Below are positions 53,720 to 63,258 of a stretch of DNA of 64,000 nt, piece by piece (positions within the stretch are counted from its first letter, which is position 1; every line of letters begins with the position of its first letter). The notes below the pieces were generated by a model, which was not told where the DNA came from, did no database searches, and saw only the letters and a list, made by a program, of their open reading frames with translations. Location of the stretch: NCBI RefSeq assembly GCF_000739775.1, contig NZ_BBJH01000008.1, positions 208,632 to 272,631 on the forward strand, written 5' to 3'. The translations under genes and the position numbers were made by a program. This stretch comes from Paraburkholderia heleia NBRC 101817 (GTDB taxonomy: Bacteria > Pseudomonadota > Gammaproteobacteria > Burkholderiales > Burkholderiaceae).

Positions 53720-54115
53720 ACGGGCCTTCTGAACGCCTTGCTGGTTTCTCCTGCGAAGCGCGCCGAGATCGCCGCGGGCAAGATAGCCGCGGGCGCGACG
53801 CTTGCCTGGATACAAAGCGCACGCCTGCTGCCGTTCTCCCCTACAGTCGGAATCGGGCTCACGGCACCGCGCCTCGCACTCCTCATCCTCGCCATGGCGC
53901 TTGCCGCCTTCGCATTTTCCGCACTCGGTCTCGCGCCGGACTGGATCCTGCTTGCCGCCGTATTCGATCCCGCCGCCTATGGTGTCGACTTGATGCGCGG
54001 CGTGTTGACGAACCAGTTTGTAATCGCACCGGCGCGCTCGCTTGCCACGCTCGCGGCGTGTCTGTTCGTTGCGGGCTGGCTAGTCATGCGCCATATCAGC
54101 CGGCGCGACACGTAG
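53720..54115 (+). pseudogene. ABC-2 type permease, 3' remnant
   Basis: About 131 codons matching the C-terminal third of an ABC-2 (drug/NodJ-type) export permease: [80 protein letters not shown], then a final membrane segment. Similarity begins abruptly at 53720, in the middle of the conserved loop. The N-terminal membrane helices and the ATPase gene are absent. Together with the nirK remnant this marks a rearrangement breakpoint within 53705-53719. Confidence 0.78.
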
Positions 54116-54299
54116 CAACCTTGATGAATTGAAGAGAATATCCCATGGGTGAATTCAGCACTCGATCAGGATGCCGAACTGATATCAGCCACCATTGTCG
54201 ATGTCAACGCAACGGAGAAAGCATGTCACACGCAGGCGCAACGATGAAACGCACCGCAAAGTGGCGGGAACGCCTCTGGCACCCTCGAGAGCGGGCAGC

Positions 54300-54893
54300 A
54301 TGAGCCCCGTACGCGGACGCTTTCACGTACCGTGCATTTGGGAAACGCACCACGTGACGCCTCTGGTTCATCTGAGGAAGCTCAATCAGAAACCGTTGTC
54401 GTGCGGCCCGATCTCGACGCGAGGCAGCTACTACCACCTCGAAGCGATGCCGCGCACCGGCGGCAGCGCCTTCACGCCCGTTTCCGAGCGTCATTGTGCG
54501 GAAAAGCTGCTGCGGCGCCTGGGAAGAGATCCGCTGCCCGTTTTCGACCCAATCGCGCAATCGCTTGCGAGTGCCGGTGCGACTCCTGTCTCGCGATTGC
54601 GCATGACCGCACTCAACGCAGATCTGTTCGACGCGATTCACATGCTCTGCATCGTGAGAGGTGCGGTGCCGCGAAACGGCGTAATGCGCACATTGGCGGC
54701 GCCGCGATGCAACCTGGATGCACTCGTACAACGCCACGAAATCGTCCGCTTCGCGCACGCACTGGAAAACGGGGGCCACTCGCTCACGCAGGCCGTCGAG
54801 CTGCTACGCAAGTCCAATCCGCGTCTGCGGGAATTCACGTTCGAATTTCTGCGCGAGCGGATGATGCGGGAAGGGTTGCCGATCTACCCTTGA
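54300..54893 (+). CDS. Hypothetical protein, family not recognised
   Basis: A 197-residue protein (MSPVRGRFHVPCIWETHHVT onward), soluble, Arg- and Leu-rich, with no signal peptide or membrane segment. The middle and end look like real coding sequence and helical (LNADLFDAIHMLCIVRGAVP, ENGGHSLTQAVELLRKSNPR, FTFEFLRERMMREGLPIYP). I do not recognise a domain. The frame is open from 54195; the ATG at 54300 is a guess. It lies directly beside the nirK/permease scar and is monocistronic. Confidence 0.5.
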   Translation: MSPVRGRFHVPCIWETHHVTPLVHLRKLNQKPLSCGPISTRGSYYHLEAMPRTGGSAFTPVSERHCAEKLLRRLGRDPLPVFDPIAQSLASAGATPVSRLRMTALNADLFDAIHMLCIVRGAVPRNGVMRTLAAPRCNLDALVQRHEIVRFAHALENGGHSLTQAVELLRKSNPRLREFTFEFLRERMMREGLPIYP

Positions 54894-55192
54894 TTCTGTC
54901 ACGGTCTGGCCCTCCTGGAAAAATCACCCAAACAGGCGTACATCGCCGTTCGCACCCCCTAAGAAACCATGCAACTACACTAAATCACAGGATTGAAAGG
55001 TATTTATCCGTCAATCCCCTTTTTCGCGTGCCTCCCAACGCAGGCATAATTCGAAAGGAGCAGCGCAATTAAAAGGGTCGTTTTCGTATTCCTGACTATC
55101 CATGGACTACGCAAGGCGAGACGTTCGAGCGCCTCCAGTCCCACGATAGATTTTCCGGCGTCGGCATAGCGGCGTCGGGCAGGAATGGATTC
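54894..55192. other. Intergenic region upstream of the FtsH-like gene
   Basis: 299 bp without a recognised gene, AT-rich around 54955-55095. It should hold the promoter of the protease gene. No clear heat-shock (sigma-32) promoter could be assigned by eye. Confidence 0.4.
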
Positions 55193-57109
55193 ATGAAACC
55201 GGCAAGGAATTCGCGGTGGTCACGCTTTGGCCGATACGTGGCGTCGGGTGTTTGCGCGGCCGCACTCGCGGCGACGGCTGGTTTTCTTTACTGGCGACAT
55301 GAAGCGAATCTTGCGCGGTCCCAGCCGGCAGCGCTTACCGGTGTCGCCAGCGAAATGCGGCATGACGCGTCGCCATGGACGAAGCGCGAGAAAGATGCCT
55401 CGGAATTGCTGCGCGATATTCACGACCGCGATGTCGCCGCGATCGGCGTGAGCCGCGAAGCGATTCTCGTCTCGACGATCAAGGGCGAAAGGTACTATGT
55501 GGCCGATCACAATGGCGCGTTCGCGAACGCCCTGCTGCTCGGCGACCTGAGGCCGGGCGCGGCGCCTTCCTGGCAACTCGTCTGGTTGCCTCACGCCGAT
55601 GTGCACATCGGCGCCGAGCGTTGGACAGAAGCCCTCGACCGCGTGCGCGACGCGCTTAGTCTGGTGCTGCCTGTGCTGATGCTAGGGGGCTTGCTGTGGT
55701 TCATGCGCCGGGAAATGGGGGGCGGCGCGCAATTGCTAGGCGAATCGCCGACTTTGCGCTTCGACGACGTGATCGGCGCAGGCGAAGCAAAAGCCGCGCT
55801 CGCCGACGTGCGTGCGTGGCTCACCGAGCCGGCGCAGTTCACCGGCATGGGTGTGCGAGCGCCATGCGGCGTGCTGATGACGGGCGGCCCAGGCGTGGGC
55901 AAGACGCGCCTCGCGCAGGCGCTCGCAGGCGAATGCGGCGCGAATTTCATCGCCATCACGGGCGGCTATTTCAGCGCAAAGTATTACGGCGTGGGTATTC
56001 AGAAGGTCAAGCGCCTGTTCGAACTCGCGCGCAAAAACGCGCCCACGGTCATTTTCATCGACGAGGCGGACGGTCTCGGCAAGCGCACCGATACAGGCGG
56101 TGGCCCGGTTGAAGCGGAAAGCAACCGCATCATCAACCAGCTGCTCGCGGAGATGGACGGGTTCGGCTCGAACGAAGGTGTGATCATCGTCGCCGCGACG
56201 AATCATCCGGACAATCTCGACGAAGCGCTGCGCCGCCCAGGCCGTTTCGACCGCACGGTGCAGGTGCGTTTGCCCGACCTGGAAGATCGCGCGGAAATTC
56301 TGCGGTTTTACGCCGGCAATCTGAAGACGAAAGCCGACGACCTCGATTTCAACCAGCTTGCGCGGCTGACCACGGGCCTTTCACCGGCCACGCTCTCGAT
56401 GATCGTGAATCAGGCGGGTCTCGTCGCGCGCAAGGCCGGTAAGCAGGAAGTGGCCGCTGTGCATTTTCTCGAGGCGATCAAGATTGCGCGCATTGGCGAC
56501 GTCAACGGCGCGGAGCGCGCGCTTTCTGACGACGAACGCACGCGCATCGCGATCCATGAAGCGGGGCATGGTCTCGTCGCCGCCCTCCTCGGCACCGGCA
56601 TGCTCGAAGAAGTGACGATTTTGCCGCGCGGCGGGGCATTGGGCGTGGCGCTGATCACGAAAATGCAGGACAAGTACCTGTATCGCGAGACCGAAATGCG
56701 CAACGAGATCCAGGTGCTGCTCGGCGGGCGCAACGCGGAACTGCTCATGTTTCACGAAGCATCGAGCGGCGCAGCGCAGGATTTGCAGGAAGCCTCGCGC
56801 ATCAGCCTCGACATGGTGTCGAAGCACGGCTTCAACGCGGACGGCAATCTGTTCAGCCTCGCGGCGCTGCCGCAGCAGGTCGCGGGCCTGCAGTTGAAGA
56901 CCGCGATCGAGCACGCGAACGGGCTGCTGCACGAACTCAACGACGCATGTTTCGCGTTGCTGCGTGCGAACGAGCCGGTGCTGCGCGCGATCGCCGACCA
57001 GTTGCTCGAATCGGAGACAGTGCCCGGCGAGACGGTCTATCGTCTGATTCGCGAACATGCGGCGGCCGTGGCGAGCACGCAGGCGGTGACCGAAGCGGCC
57101 ACCGCGTGA
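55193..57109 (+). CDS. Accessory FtsH-like membrane AAA+ zinc metalloprotease
   Basis: A 638-residue protein with FtsH architecture: N-terminal membrane segment (SGVCAAALAATAGFLYW), a short periplasmic domain, a second membrane segment (ALSLVLPVLMLGGLLWFM), the AAA+ ATPase (Walker A GGPGVGKT, Walker B TVIFIDEADG, Arg finger region RRPGRFDRTVQV) and a peptidase domain with the zinc motif HEAGH and third-ligand region SGAAQDLQEAS. The pore loop reads KYYGVGIQKVKRLFE, where housekeeping FtsH has FVGVGASRVRDLF. The periplasmic part is also divergent. It is probably an additional FtsH paralogue for special substrates, not the essential one. It converges with NAD-glutamate dehydrogenase. Confidence 0.9.
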   Translation: MKPARNSRWSRFGRYVASGVCAAALAATAGFLYWRHEANLARSQPAALTGVASEMRHDASPWTKREKDASELLRDIHDRDVAAIGVSREAILVSTIKGERYYVADHNGAFANALLLGDLRPGAAPSWQLVWLPHADVHIGAERWTEALDRVRDALSLVLPVLMLGGLLWFMRREMGGGAQLLGESPTLRFDDVIGAGEAKAALADVRAWLTEPAQFTGMGVRAPCGVLMTGGPGVGKTRLAQALAGECGANFIAITGGYFSAKYYGVGIQKVKRLFELARKNAPTVIFIDEADGLGKRTDTGGGPVEAESNRIINQLLAEMDGFGSNEGVIIVAATNHPDNLDEALRRPGRFDRTVQVRLPDLEDRAEILRFYAGNLKTKADDLDFNQLARLTTGLSPATLSMIVNQAGLVARKAGKQEVAAVHFLEAIKIARIGDVNGAERALSDDERTRIAIHEAGHGLVAALLGTGMLEEVTILPRGGALGVALITKMQDKYLYRETEMRNEIQVLLGGRNAELLMFHEASSGAAQDLQEASRISLDMVSKHGFNADGNLFSLAALPQQVAGLQLKTAIEHANGLLHELNDACFALLRANEPVLRAIADQLLESETVPGETVYRLIREHAAAVASTQAVTEAATA

Positions 57110-57140
57110 GCCGCCTGCACCGCCGTCATCGCTCAGCGCT

Positions 57141-60100
57141 TCAAGCCCGTTCGAGCGCCGCCATCGCCCTCGCAATCACGAGCAGCACGGAAAGACTCAC
57201 GCCGCTCGAAGCACGCAGTTCCGTCAGCAACTGTCCATAACGCTCCAGCGCAGCCTCGTGCTGAGCGCACCATGCGTCCACGAGCGTTTGCGCGTCGGCG
57301 GCATCGGCGCCTTGTGCGAGCACGCTCGTGGTGAGCGCGCGCTTGAGGTGCGCCACCTCGGCGAGCGCCGCCGCGCGCGCCATGGTGTCCCAATGCGTCG
57401 GCGTCGGCAGCGTTGCCGCACGCTCGCCAATCCAGCTGTAGTTGAGCCGCGTTCCCAGGGCGAAGTATGCCGCCGCAACGCGCTCCAGCGGGCGGTCGCA
57501 CGCCGCCGCCACATCGGCGATGTCGAGCAGCGCTACCGAAATGTCTCCGCTCGCCACGCGCAGCGCAAGCGCGTTTTCGACCCCCGCCTTCACGAGCTCG
57601 CCCTGGCGTGCCGAAAGCGCTTCGAGATCCGCTTCGGGCAACAGCGTCGGCAATTGCGGCGCGAGGCGTTGAGCGGCGTCTCGGCAACGTGCGAGCAGCG
57701 TGCTCATGCCATCGTTATCCACCACACCTGCCTGCAGATGCCGCAGGAACCAAAGCGCCGCGCGTTCGAGCAGCCGCGCGATGTCGACGAACATGCGCGC
57801 CTGCACGTCGTCGGGCACGCGGTTGTCGAGCGCGTCGATGGCGCGCCAGATATCGTTGAGGCCGAATACGTCGCGCGCCATGATGCACGCGCGCACGATT
57901 TCGCCGGGCTGTGCGTCGGTTTCCTCCATCAAACGATGCACGAATGCGCAGCCCACGCGGTTCACGAGCGCGTTCGTCAAATGGGTCGCGAGAATTTCGC
58001 GCCGCAGCGGATGCCGCTGCATGGGTTGGCTAAAGCGCTGCTGCAGCGGCTGCGGGAAGTAGTCGATCAGCAAATCCGCAACGAGCGGGTCTTCCGGCAC
58101 GGATGAGTCGAGCAACGCATCGTAGAGCCACATCTTGCTGTAAGCGAGCAGCACGGCGCGCTCTGGCGACGTGAGCCCGAGTTTCGCGGCCTGGCGTTCG
58201 GCGATTTCGTCGTCGGTCGGCAGGAATTCGATATGGCGGCTCAGACGCCCTGCGCGCTCGAGCCAGTGCATGAGGCGTGATTCGGCATCGAGCAGTTCCA
58301 CAGCGTAGCGGCCCGCAATCGAAAGCGCCTGCGTCTGGTAGTAGTTGTCTCTCAGCACCAGCAGTCCGACTTCGTCGGTCATCTCCGCGAGCAAGCCATT
58401 GCGCTGTTTCGTCGTCATCTCGCCGTCGGCCACCACGAGGCCGAGCAGGATCTTGATGTTCACTTCGTGATCCGAACAATCTACACCTGCTGAGTTATCG
58501 ATCGCATCGGTATTGATATGGCCGCCGTGCTGCGCGAATTCGATACGCCCGAGCTGTGTGACACCGAGATTGCCGCCCTCGCCCACGACCTTGCAGCGCA
58601 GTTCGGAGCCGTTCACGCGCACCGCGTCGTTGGCTTTGTCGCCGACTTGTGCGTTGGTCTCGCGCGCGGCTTTCACATACGTGCCAATGCCGCCGTTATA
58701 GAGCAAATCGACGTTCGCAAGCAGGATCGCACGAATCAATTCGGTCGGCGAGAGCGCTGCCGCCTCGATGCCAAGCGCTGTTCGCACCGCGGCCGAAAGC
58801 GGGATCGTCTTCATGGTGCGCGCGAACACGCCACCACCTGCCGAAATCGCAGCGGGATCGTAGTCGGCCCAGCTCGAGCGTTCGAGCGCGAAGAGCCGCG
58901 TGCGTTCCGCGAGGCTCACGGCCGTATCGGGATTGGGGTCGAGGAAAATATGGCGGTGATCGAAGGCTGCGACGAGCCTGATATGTGGCGAGAGCAGCAT
59001 GCCGTTGCCGAACACGTCGCCCGACATGTCGCCAATGCCGACCACGGTGAAATCGGTGCCTTGCGTATCCACGCCTATTTCGCGGAAATGCCGCTTGACC
59101 GACTCCCATGCGCCGCGCGCCGTGATCGCCATCTTCTTGTGGTCGTAGCCCACGGAGCCGCCCGAGGCGAAAGCGTCGTCGAGCCAGAAGCTGTATTCGG
59201 CGGATATCGCGTTCGCGTAGTCGGAGAACGTGGCCGTGCCCTTGTCGGCGGCCACGACGAGATACGGGTCGTCGGAGTCGTGGCGCACGACATCGGGCGG
59301 CGGCACGATCGCGTTGTTCACGAGATTGTCGGTGAGATCGAGCAGGCCGCGCAGGAAAGTCTGATAACACGCGACGCCCTCGCGCATCCATGCTTCGCGA
59401 TCGCTCGCCGGCGGCGGGTTCTTCACGACAAAGCCGCCCTTCGACCCCACCGGCACGATCACGACGTTCTTCACCATCTGGGCTTTCATGAGGCCGAGCA
59501 CTTCGGTGCGGAAGTCTTCGCGGCGATCCGACCAGCGCAGACCGCCGCGCGCGACGCGCCCGCCGCGCAAATGCACGCCCTCCACGCGCGGCGAATAGAC
59601 CCAGATCTCAAACATCGGCTTGGGTTCGGGGAGGCCCGGCACTTTCGACGGATTGAATTTGAACGAGAGCGAGGGCCGTTCTGCGCCGTTGGCATCGCGG
59701 CGGAAATAGTTCGTGCGCACCGTCGCATTGATCACGCCGAGGAACTGCCGCAGGATACGGTCTTCGTCGAGATTGGGCACCTGGTCGAGTGCGCTTTCAA
59801 TGGCCTCGAGCATGAGCGCCGTGCGCTCTTCCCGTGCCTGTGAGTCGCGCGGATCGAACCGGAGTACGAACAGTTCGACGAGTTGCCGGGCGATCGCGGG
59901 ATTGCCGGTTAGCGCACGCTCGATATAGGCGTCGCTAAATGTCGAGCCCACCTGGCGAAGATACTTTGCATAGGCGCGCAGGATCGTGACTTCGCGCGCG
60001 CTCAGATAGGCCCGCAGCACGAGCCGGTTGAAATCGTCGTTTTCGATGCGGGCGTTCCAGACGCTTTCGAACGCGTCTTCGAATAGCCCCTTCACGCGTT

Positions 60101-61982
60101 CGATGTCGAATTCGGCGTCGTCCGCAAGTTCGAGGCCGAAATCGTGGACCCATGCAGGCGCGCAGGACGGCGCTTCGATCACATAGGGCCGCTCTTCATC
60201 CACGCGCACGCCGAGATGTTCCAGCATCGGCAGGCTGCGCGAGAGCGCGATCGCTTCGCCCGTGCAATAGACCTTGAAGCGAAACGTACGCGGCCCCGCC
60301 TCGATCGGGCGGTACAGATTCATCGCGATGTGCTGCGTCCCCTGCACCCGCTCGATCAGTTCAATGTCGCGTACCGCCGTGCGCGCCGGATAGTCGTCGC
60401 GATAACCGGGCGGAAACGAATCGGCGTAGCGATGCAACAGGCGCGTGCCCTGCTCTTCGCCGAATGCATCTAGCAGCGCGTCGGCCAGATCGTCCTGCCA
60501 GCGGCGCGTGACCTGCACGAGCCGCGCTTCCAGTTCGTTCGTGTCGACTTCGGGCATCGAGCCGGGCTCGGCGTGCACGACGAAATGGATCCGCGCGATC
60601 GCCGACTCCGAAAGCAGCGGCGTGAACTCCACGGAAATGCCGTTGAAGGCCTCCACAAGCAGGTTTGCAATCCGCCGCCGTAAGTCGGTGTTGTACTTGT
60701 CGCGCGAAACGTACACGAGGCAGGAAACGAAGCGGTTGAAGCGGTCGCGCCGCACGAATAGCCGCGTGCGCTGGTGTTCCTGCAAGCGCAGCACACCGAG
60801 CGCGATATCGAAAAGCTCGTCTTCGCTCGCCTGCAGCAGTTCATCGCGCGGATAGGTTTCCAGCACCGTCACCAGCGATTTACCGAGATGGCCTTTCGGC
60901 AGAAACCCCGCGCGCTGCACGATATTCGCGCATTTGCGCCGCACGATCGGGATTTCGGCGGTGGAAACCATATAGGCGGTCGAGGTGTAGAGGCCCACGA
61001 AGCGGCGTTCGCCGCACACTTTGCCGTCCGCGCCGACGAGTTTCACCCCAACGTAGTCGAGATAGCCGGGCCGGTGCACGGTGGCGCGCGAGTTCGCTTT
61101 TGTCAGGAAAATGGGCCACGCGCCGCTGATGATGTCTACGGCGGCGGGAGGCAACGGCGTGATGTCGGGCGCGCCCGGCGCGCGCAGCGATTCGCGCAGA
61201 ATGCCGAGGCCCGAGCCTTCCACGCCGCGCAGGGCGTACCCGCCGTCATGCGAAACCAGCGCGTAATCGCGTTGGCCGAGGAAGGTGAAATGGTCAGCCA
61301 CCATCCATTCGAGAAACGCGCGAGCTTCGATATCCTCTGCGCTCGTTTCGCGCGCTTTCATCGTCTTGATGGTGGTGCGCGCAGCCTCGAGCAGGTTCGG
61401 CCAATCTTCTACCGACGCCCGCACGTCGCCGAGCATCTTGGCGATGTCGCTGCGCAATTCGTCGAGCTTTGCTGCATCGCCGCAGCGGTCCACCTCGAAA
61501 TGGATGAACGAGGCGAGTTGCGATTGGCCATCGCCGGCGCTGGCGCCGGCTTCATCCACCCGCTCGATTGTGCCGTCCTTGCCGCGCCAGATCCGGAATA
61601 CGGGGTGCAGCGCTGAATGCAGCGCGAGCCCCAGACGGTTGACGGCCATGGAAACCGAATCGACGAGAAATGGCATGTCGTCGTTCACGATTTCGATGAC
61701 TGTATGGTCCGAATGCCAACCGTGCTGCTCGACGATCGGGTTGTAGACCTGCATGCGTTCGCTGCCCGGCACGAAGCGCTGCGCAGTTCGCCAGTGCGCC
61801 ATGGCGGCGCCGTAGAGGTCGGCGATGCTGCGGCTGCGCAGATCCTCGGCGTCGGCGAAATCGTAGTAGTGCCGCAGGAAAGGCTCGACGATCTGGAACG
61901 TCGGCTCGGGCAAGCGCGCCCGAGCAAATTCCATGACGTCGGAGAGCAGATGGGCGACGAATTCTTCGTTCCTCGCTAGCAT
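57141..61982 (-). CDS. gdhB: NAD-specific glutamate dehydrogenase, large (180-kDa) type
   Basis: A 1613-residue enzyme of the large NAD-GDH class, which converts glutamate to 2-oxoglutarate and ammonia in catabolism. The N-terminal half holds ACT-like regulatory domains (SDHTVIEIVNDDMPFLVDSV, RKCANIVQRAGFLPKGHLGK). The catalytic core lies around residues 800-1180: RGGLRWSDRREDFRTEVLGL, the Lys region VPVGSKGGFVVKNPPP, GVACYQTFLRGLLDLTDNLV, and the NAD-binding part VVGIGDMSGDVFGNGML and GEGGNLGVTQLGRIE. AAGGAG lies upstream of the ATG at 61982. It is transcribed alone and followed closely by the convergent protease gene. Confidence 0.96.
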   Translation of the reverse strand: MLARNEEFVAHLLSDVMEFARARLPEPTFQIVEPFLRHYYDFADAEDLRSRSIADLYGAAMAHWRTAQRFVPGSERMQVYNPIVEQHGWHSDHTVIEIVNDDMPFLVDSVSMAVNRLGLALHSALHPVFRIWRGKDGTIERVDEAGASAGDGQSQLASFIHFEVDRCGDAAKLDELRSDIAKMLGDVRASVEDWPNLLEAARTTIKTMKARETSAEDIEARAFLEWMVADHFTFLGQRDYALVSHDGGYALRGVEGSGLGILRESLRAPGAPDITPLPPAAVDIISGAWPIFLTKANSRATVHRPGYLDYVGVKLVGADGKVCGERRFVGLYTSTAYMVSTAEIPIVRRKCANIVQRAGFLPKGHLGKSLVTVLETYPRDELLQASEDELFDIALGVLRLQEHQRTRLFVRRDRFNRFVSCLVYVSRDKYNTDLRRRIANLLVEAFNGISVEFTPLLSESAIARIHFVVHAEPGSMPEVDTNELEARLVQVTRRWQDDLADALLDAFGEEQGTRLLHRYADSFPPGYRDDYPARTAVRDIELIERVQGTQHIAMNLYRPIEAGPRTFRFKVYCTGEAIALSRSLPMLEHLGVRVDEERPYVIEAPSCAPAWVHDFGLELADDAEFDIERVKGLFEDAFESVWNARIENDDFNRLVLRAYLSAREVTILRAYAKYLRQVGSTFSDAYIERALTGNPAIARQLVELFVLRFDPRDSQAREERTALMLEAIESALDQVPNLDEDRILRQFLGVINATVRTNYFRRDANGAERPSLSFKFNPSKVPGLPEPKPMFEIWVYSPRVEGVHLRGGRVARGGLRWSDRREDFRTEVLGLMKAQMVKNVVIVPVGSKGGFVVKNPPPASDREAWMREGVACYQTFLRGLLDLTDNLVNNAIVPPPDVVRHDSDDPYLVVAADKGTATFSDYANAISAEYSFWLDDAFASGGSVGYDHKKMAITARGAWESVKRHFREIGVDTQGTDFTVVGIGDMSGDVFGNGMLLSPHIRLVAAFDHRHIFLDPNPDTAVSLAERTRLFALERSSWADYDPAAISAGGGVFARTMKTIPLSAAVRTALGIEAAALSPTELIRAILLANVDLLYNGGIGTYVKAARETNAQVGDKANDAVRVNGSELRCKVVGEGGNLGVTQLGRIEFAQHGGHINTDAIDNSAGVDCSDHEVNIKILLGLVVADGEMTTKQRNGLLAEMTDEVGLLVLRDNYYQTQALSIAGRYAVELLDAESRLMHWLERAGRLSRHIEFLPTDDEIAERQAAKLGLTSPERAVLLAYSKMWLYDALLDSSVPEDPLVADLLIDYFPQPLQQRFSQPMQRHPLRREILATHLTNALVNRVGCAFVHRLMEETDAQPGEIVRACIMARDVFGLNDIWRAIDALDNRVPDDVQARMFVDIARLLERAALWFLRHLQAGVVDNDGMSTLLARCRDAAQRLAPQLPTLLPEADLEALSARQGELVKAGVENALALRVASGDISVALLDIADVAAACDRPLERVAAAYFALGTRLNYSWIGERAATLPTPTHWDTMARAAALAEVAHLKRALTTSVLAQGADAADAQTLVDAWCAQHEAALERYGQLLTELRASSGVSLSVLLVIARAMAALERA

Positions 61983-62156
61983 GATGAACTCCTTGGCGGA
62001 TAGTCATCGACTGCATCGGCGGTTCGGTCATTATGCACCGGGAAGGTGATCGAACGATGAATGCGTGCGCACGGACTGCCTCACGGTAAGGCGCTGCACT
62101 GCAATGCGGATGGTGGCGCAGAATTTGCTGCCTGCGGATGCGCGCTTCAACGCGCT

Positions 62157-63071
62157 TTATGGCGCCGTTTTCGATGCGGATTTGAATTGGGCGAGCAGCC
62201 AGGTGCGCAGCTTCTGGCTCGTTTCCCACCGGACGCTGGCCTGCGGAAGGACAATGTAATAGCCCAGTGACAGGGGCAACGAAAAATCGAACAGGCGTTG
62301 CAGTCTTCCAGCCGCGATATCGCGCTCGACGAGATGCTCGCTCGTGAGCGCAATGCCTTGCCCCGCAATGGCGGCATCGATGGCGAGCGACGATTGGCTG
62401 AAGTGCGGGCCTTTCAGCACGCCCAGTTCATGTGTGCAGCCCAGTGCGTTGAAAAACTCCGGCCACAGATCATGAGAATCGTGGAGCAGCACATAGTTTT
62501 CCAGGTCCGAGACCGTTCGCACCGGGCAATGGGATTTGAGCAGCTGCGGGCTGGCTACGGCGAACACCTGCAGCGGAAATAGCAGGTCGCTGACGAGACC
62601 TTTCGCGAACGGCGGCTTGCTGAGCCGAACCGCGATATCTACGCCGTCGGACCTGAAGTTGCACAGCGCAGCATCAGCAATGATCCGGACGTCGATGTCC
62701 GGGTGTTGCTCTCCAAACGCTGCAAGCCTGGGTATCAGCCATTTCGAAGCGAAGGACGGCGTGGTGCTGATTGTGAGGGACGTTGAACGCCGGTTCAGCT
62801 CCGCGGTCGCGTCGGCGACGATCGTGAGCGCCCGTTGAACGGCAGCGAAGTAAGTCTGCCCCTGCGTCGTGAGAGCGAGACCTCGCGGCCCCCTCACGAA
62901 AAGGGGCAAATTCAGGGCCTCCTCCAGCACCCGAACCTGTTGCGCCACGGCGCCTTGCGTGACGCCGAGCTCCTCGGACGCGAGGCGGAAATTGAGGTGC
63001 CGGGCGGATGCGTCGAACGCACGAAGCGCATTTAGCGGCGGCAGATGGCGTGGCTTCAATGAATGTTTCAA
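62157..63071 (-). CDS. LysR-family regulator (GcvA-like)
   Basis: A 304-residue LysR protein of the GcvA-like group (PPLNALRAFDASARHLNFRL, ASEELGVTQGAVAQQVRVLE, LVRDLENYVLL-type effector domain with QSSLAIDAAIAGQGIALTSE). No ATG is available at the expected start: an in-frame TAG lies just upstream and the frame opens with TTG at 63071, so TTG initiation is likely. It diverges from the SDR-fold gene at 63259, its probable target, and is 174 bp from the NAD-GDH start. Confidence 0.9.
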   Translation of the reverse strand: MKHSLKPRHLPPLNALRAFDASARHLNFRLASEELGVTQGAVAQQVRVLEEALNLPLFVRGPRGLALTTQGQTYFAAVQRALTIVADATAELNRRSTSLTISTTPSFASKWLIPRLAAFGEQHPDIDVRIIADAALCNFRSDGVDIAVRLSKPPFAKGLVSDLLFPLQVFAVASPQLLKSHCPVRTVSDLENYVLLHDSHDLWPEFFNALGCTHELGVLKGPHFSQSSLAIDAAIAGQGIALTSEHLVERDIAAGRLQRLFDFSLPLSLGYYIVLPQASVRWETSQKLRTWLLAQFKSASKTAP

Positions 63072-63258
63072 CGGGTCTATTGGCTAGTGGAAAGCCGATA
63101 ATCAGCCCGCAGTGATCCACCAACGAGCCAGTAGATATTTTATTGTCAGACTATAAGAAACATCATTCGACAATCCAATCGTAACGCCATACAGTTTCTG
63201 GACGGTTCCCATATGGCGCAGCTTTGATGCGCTGAATCCCATTCAAGGAGAGAGCACG
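63072..63258. promoter_or_regulatory. Divergent LysR/SDR promoter region
   Basis: 187 bp between divergent genes, AT-rich around 63131-63175, the usual site for LysR autoregulation and target control. AAGGAGAG precedes the SDR ATG by about seven bases. Individual boxes cannot be assigned by eye. Confidence 0.45.

Noticed and set aside
53213..54115. A single 300-residue plus-strand protein
   Set aside because: Its first half is antisense to nirK-like sequence and only the second half resembles a permease, so it is a chance joining at the breakpoint.
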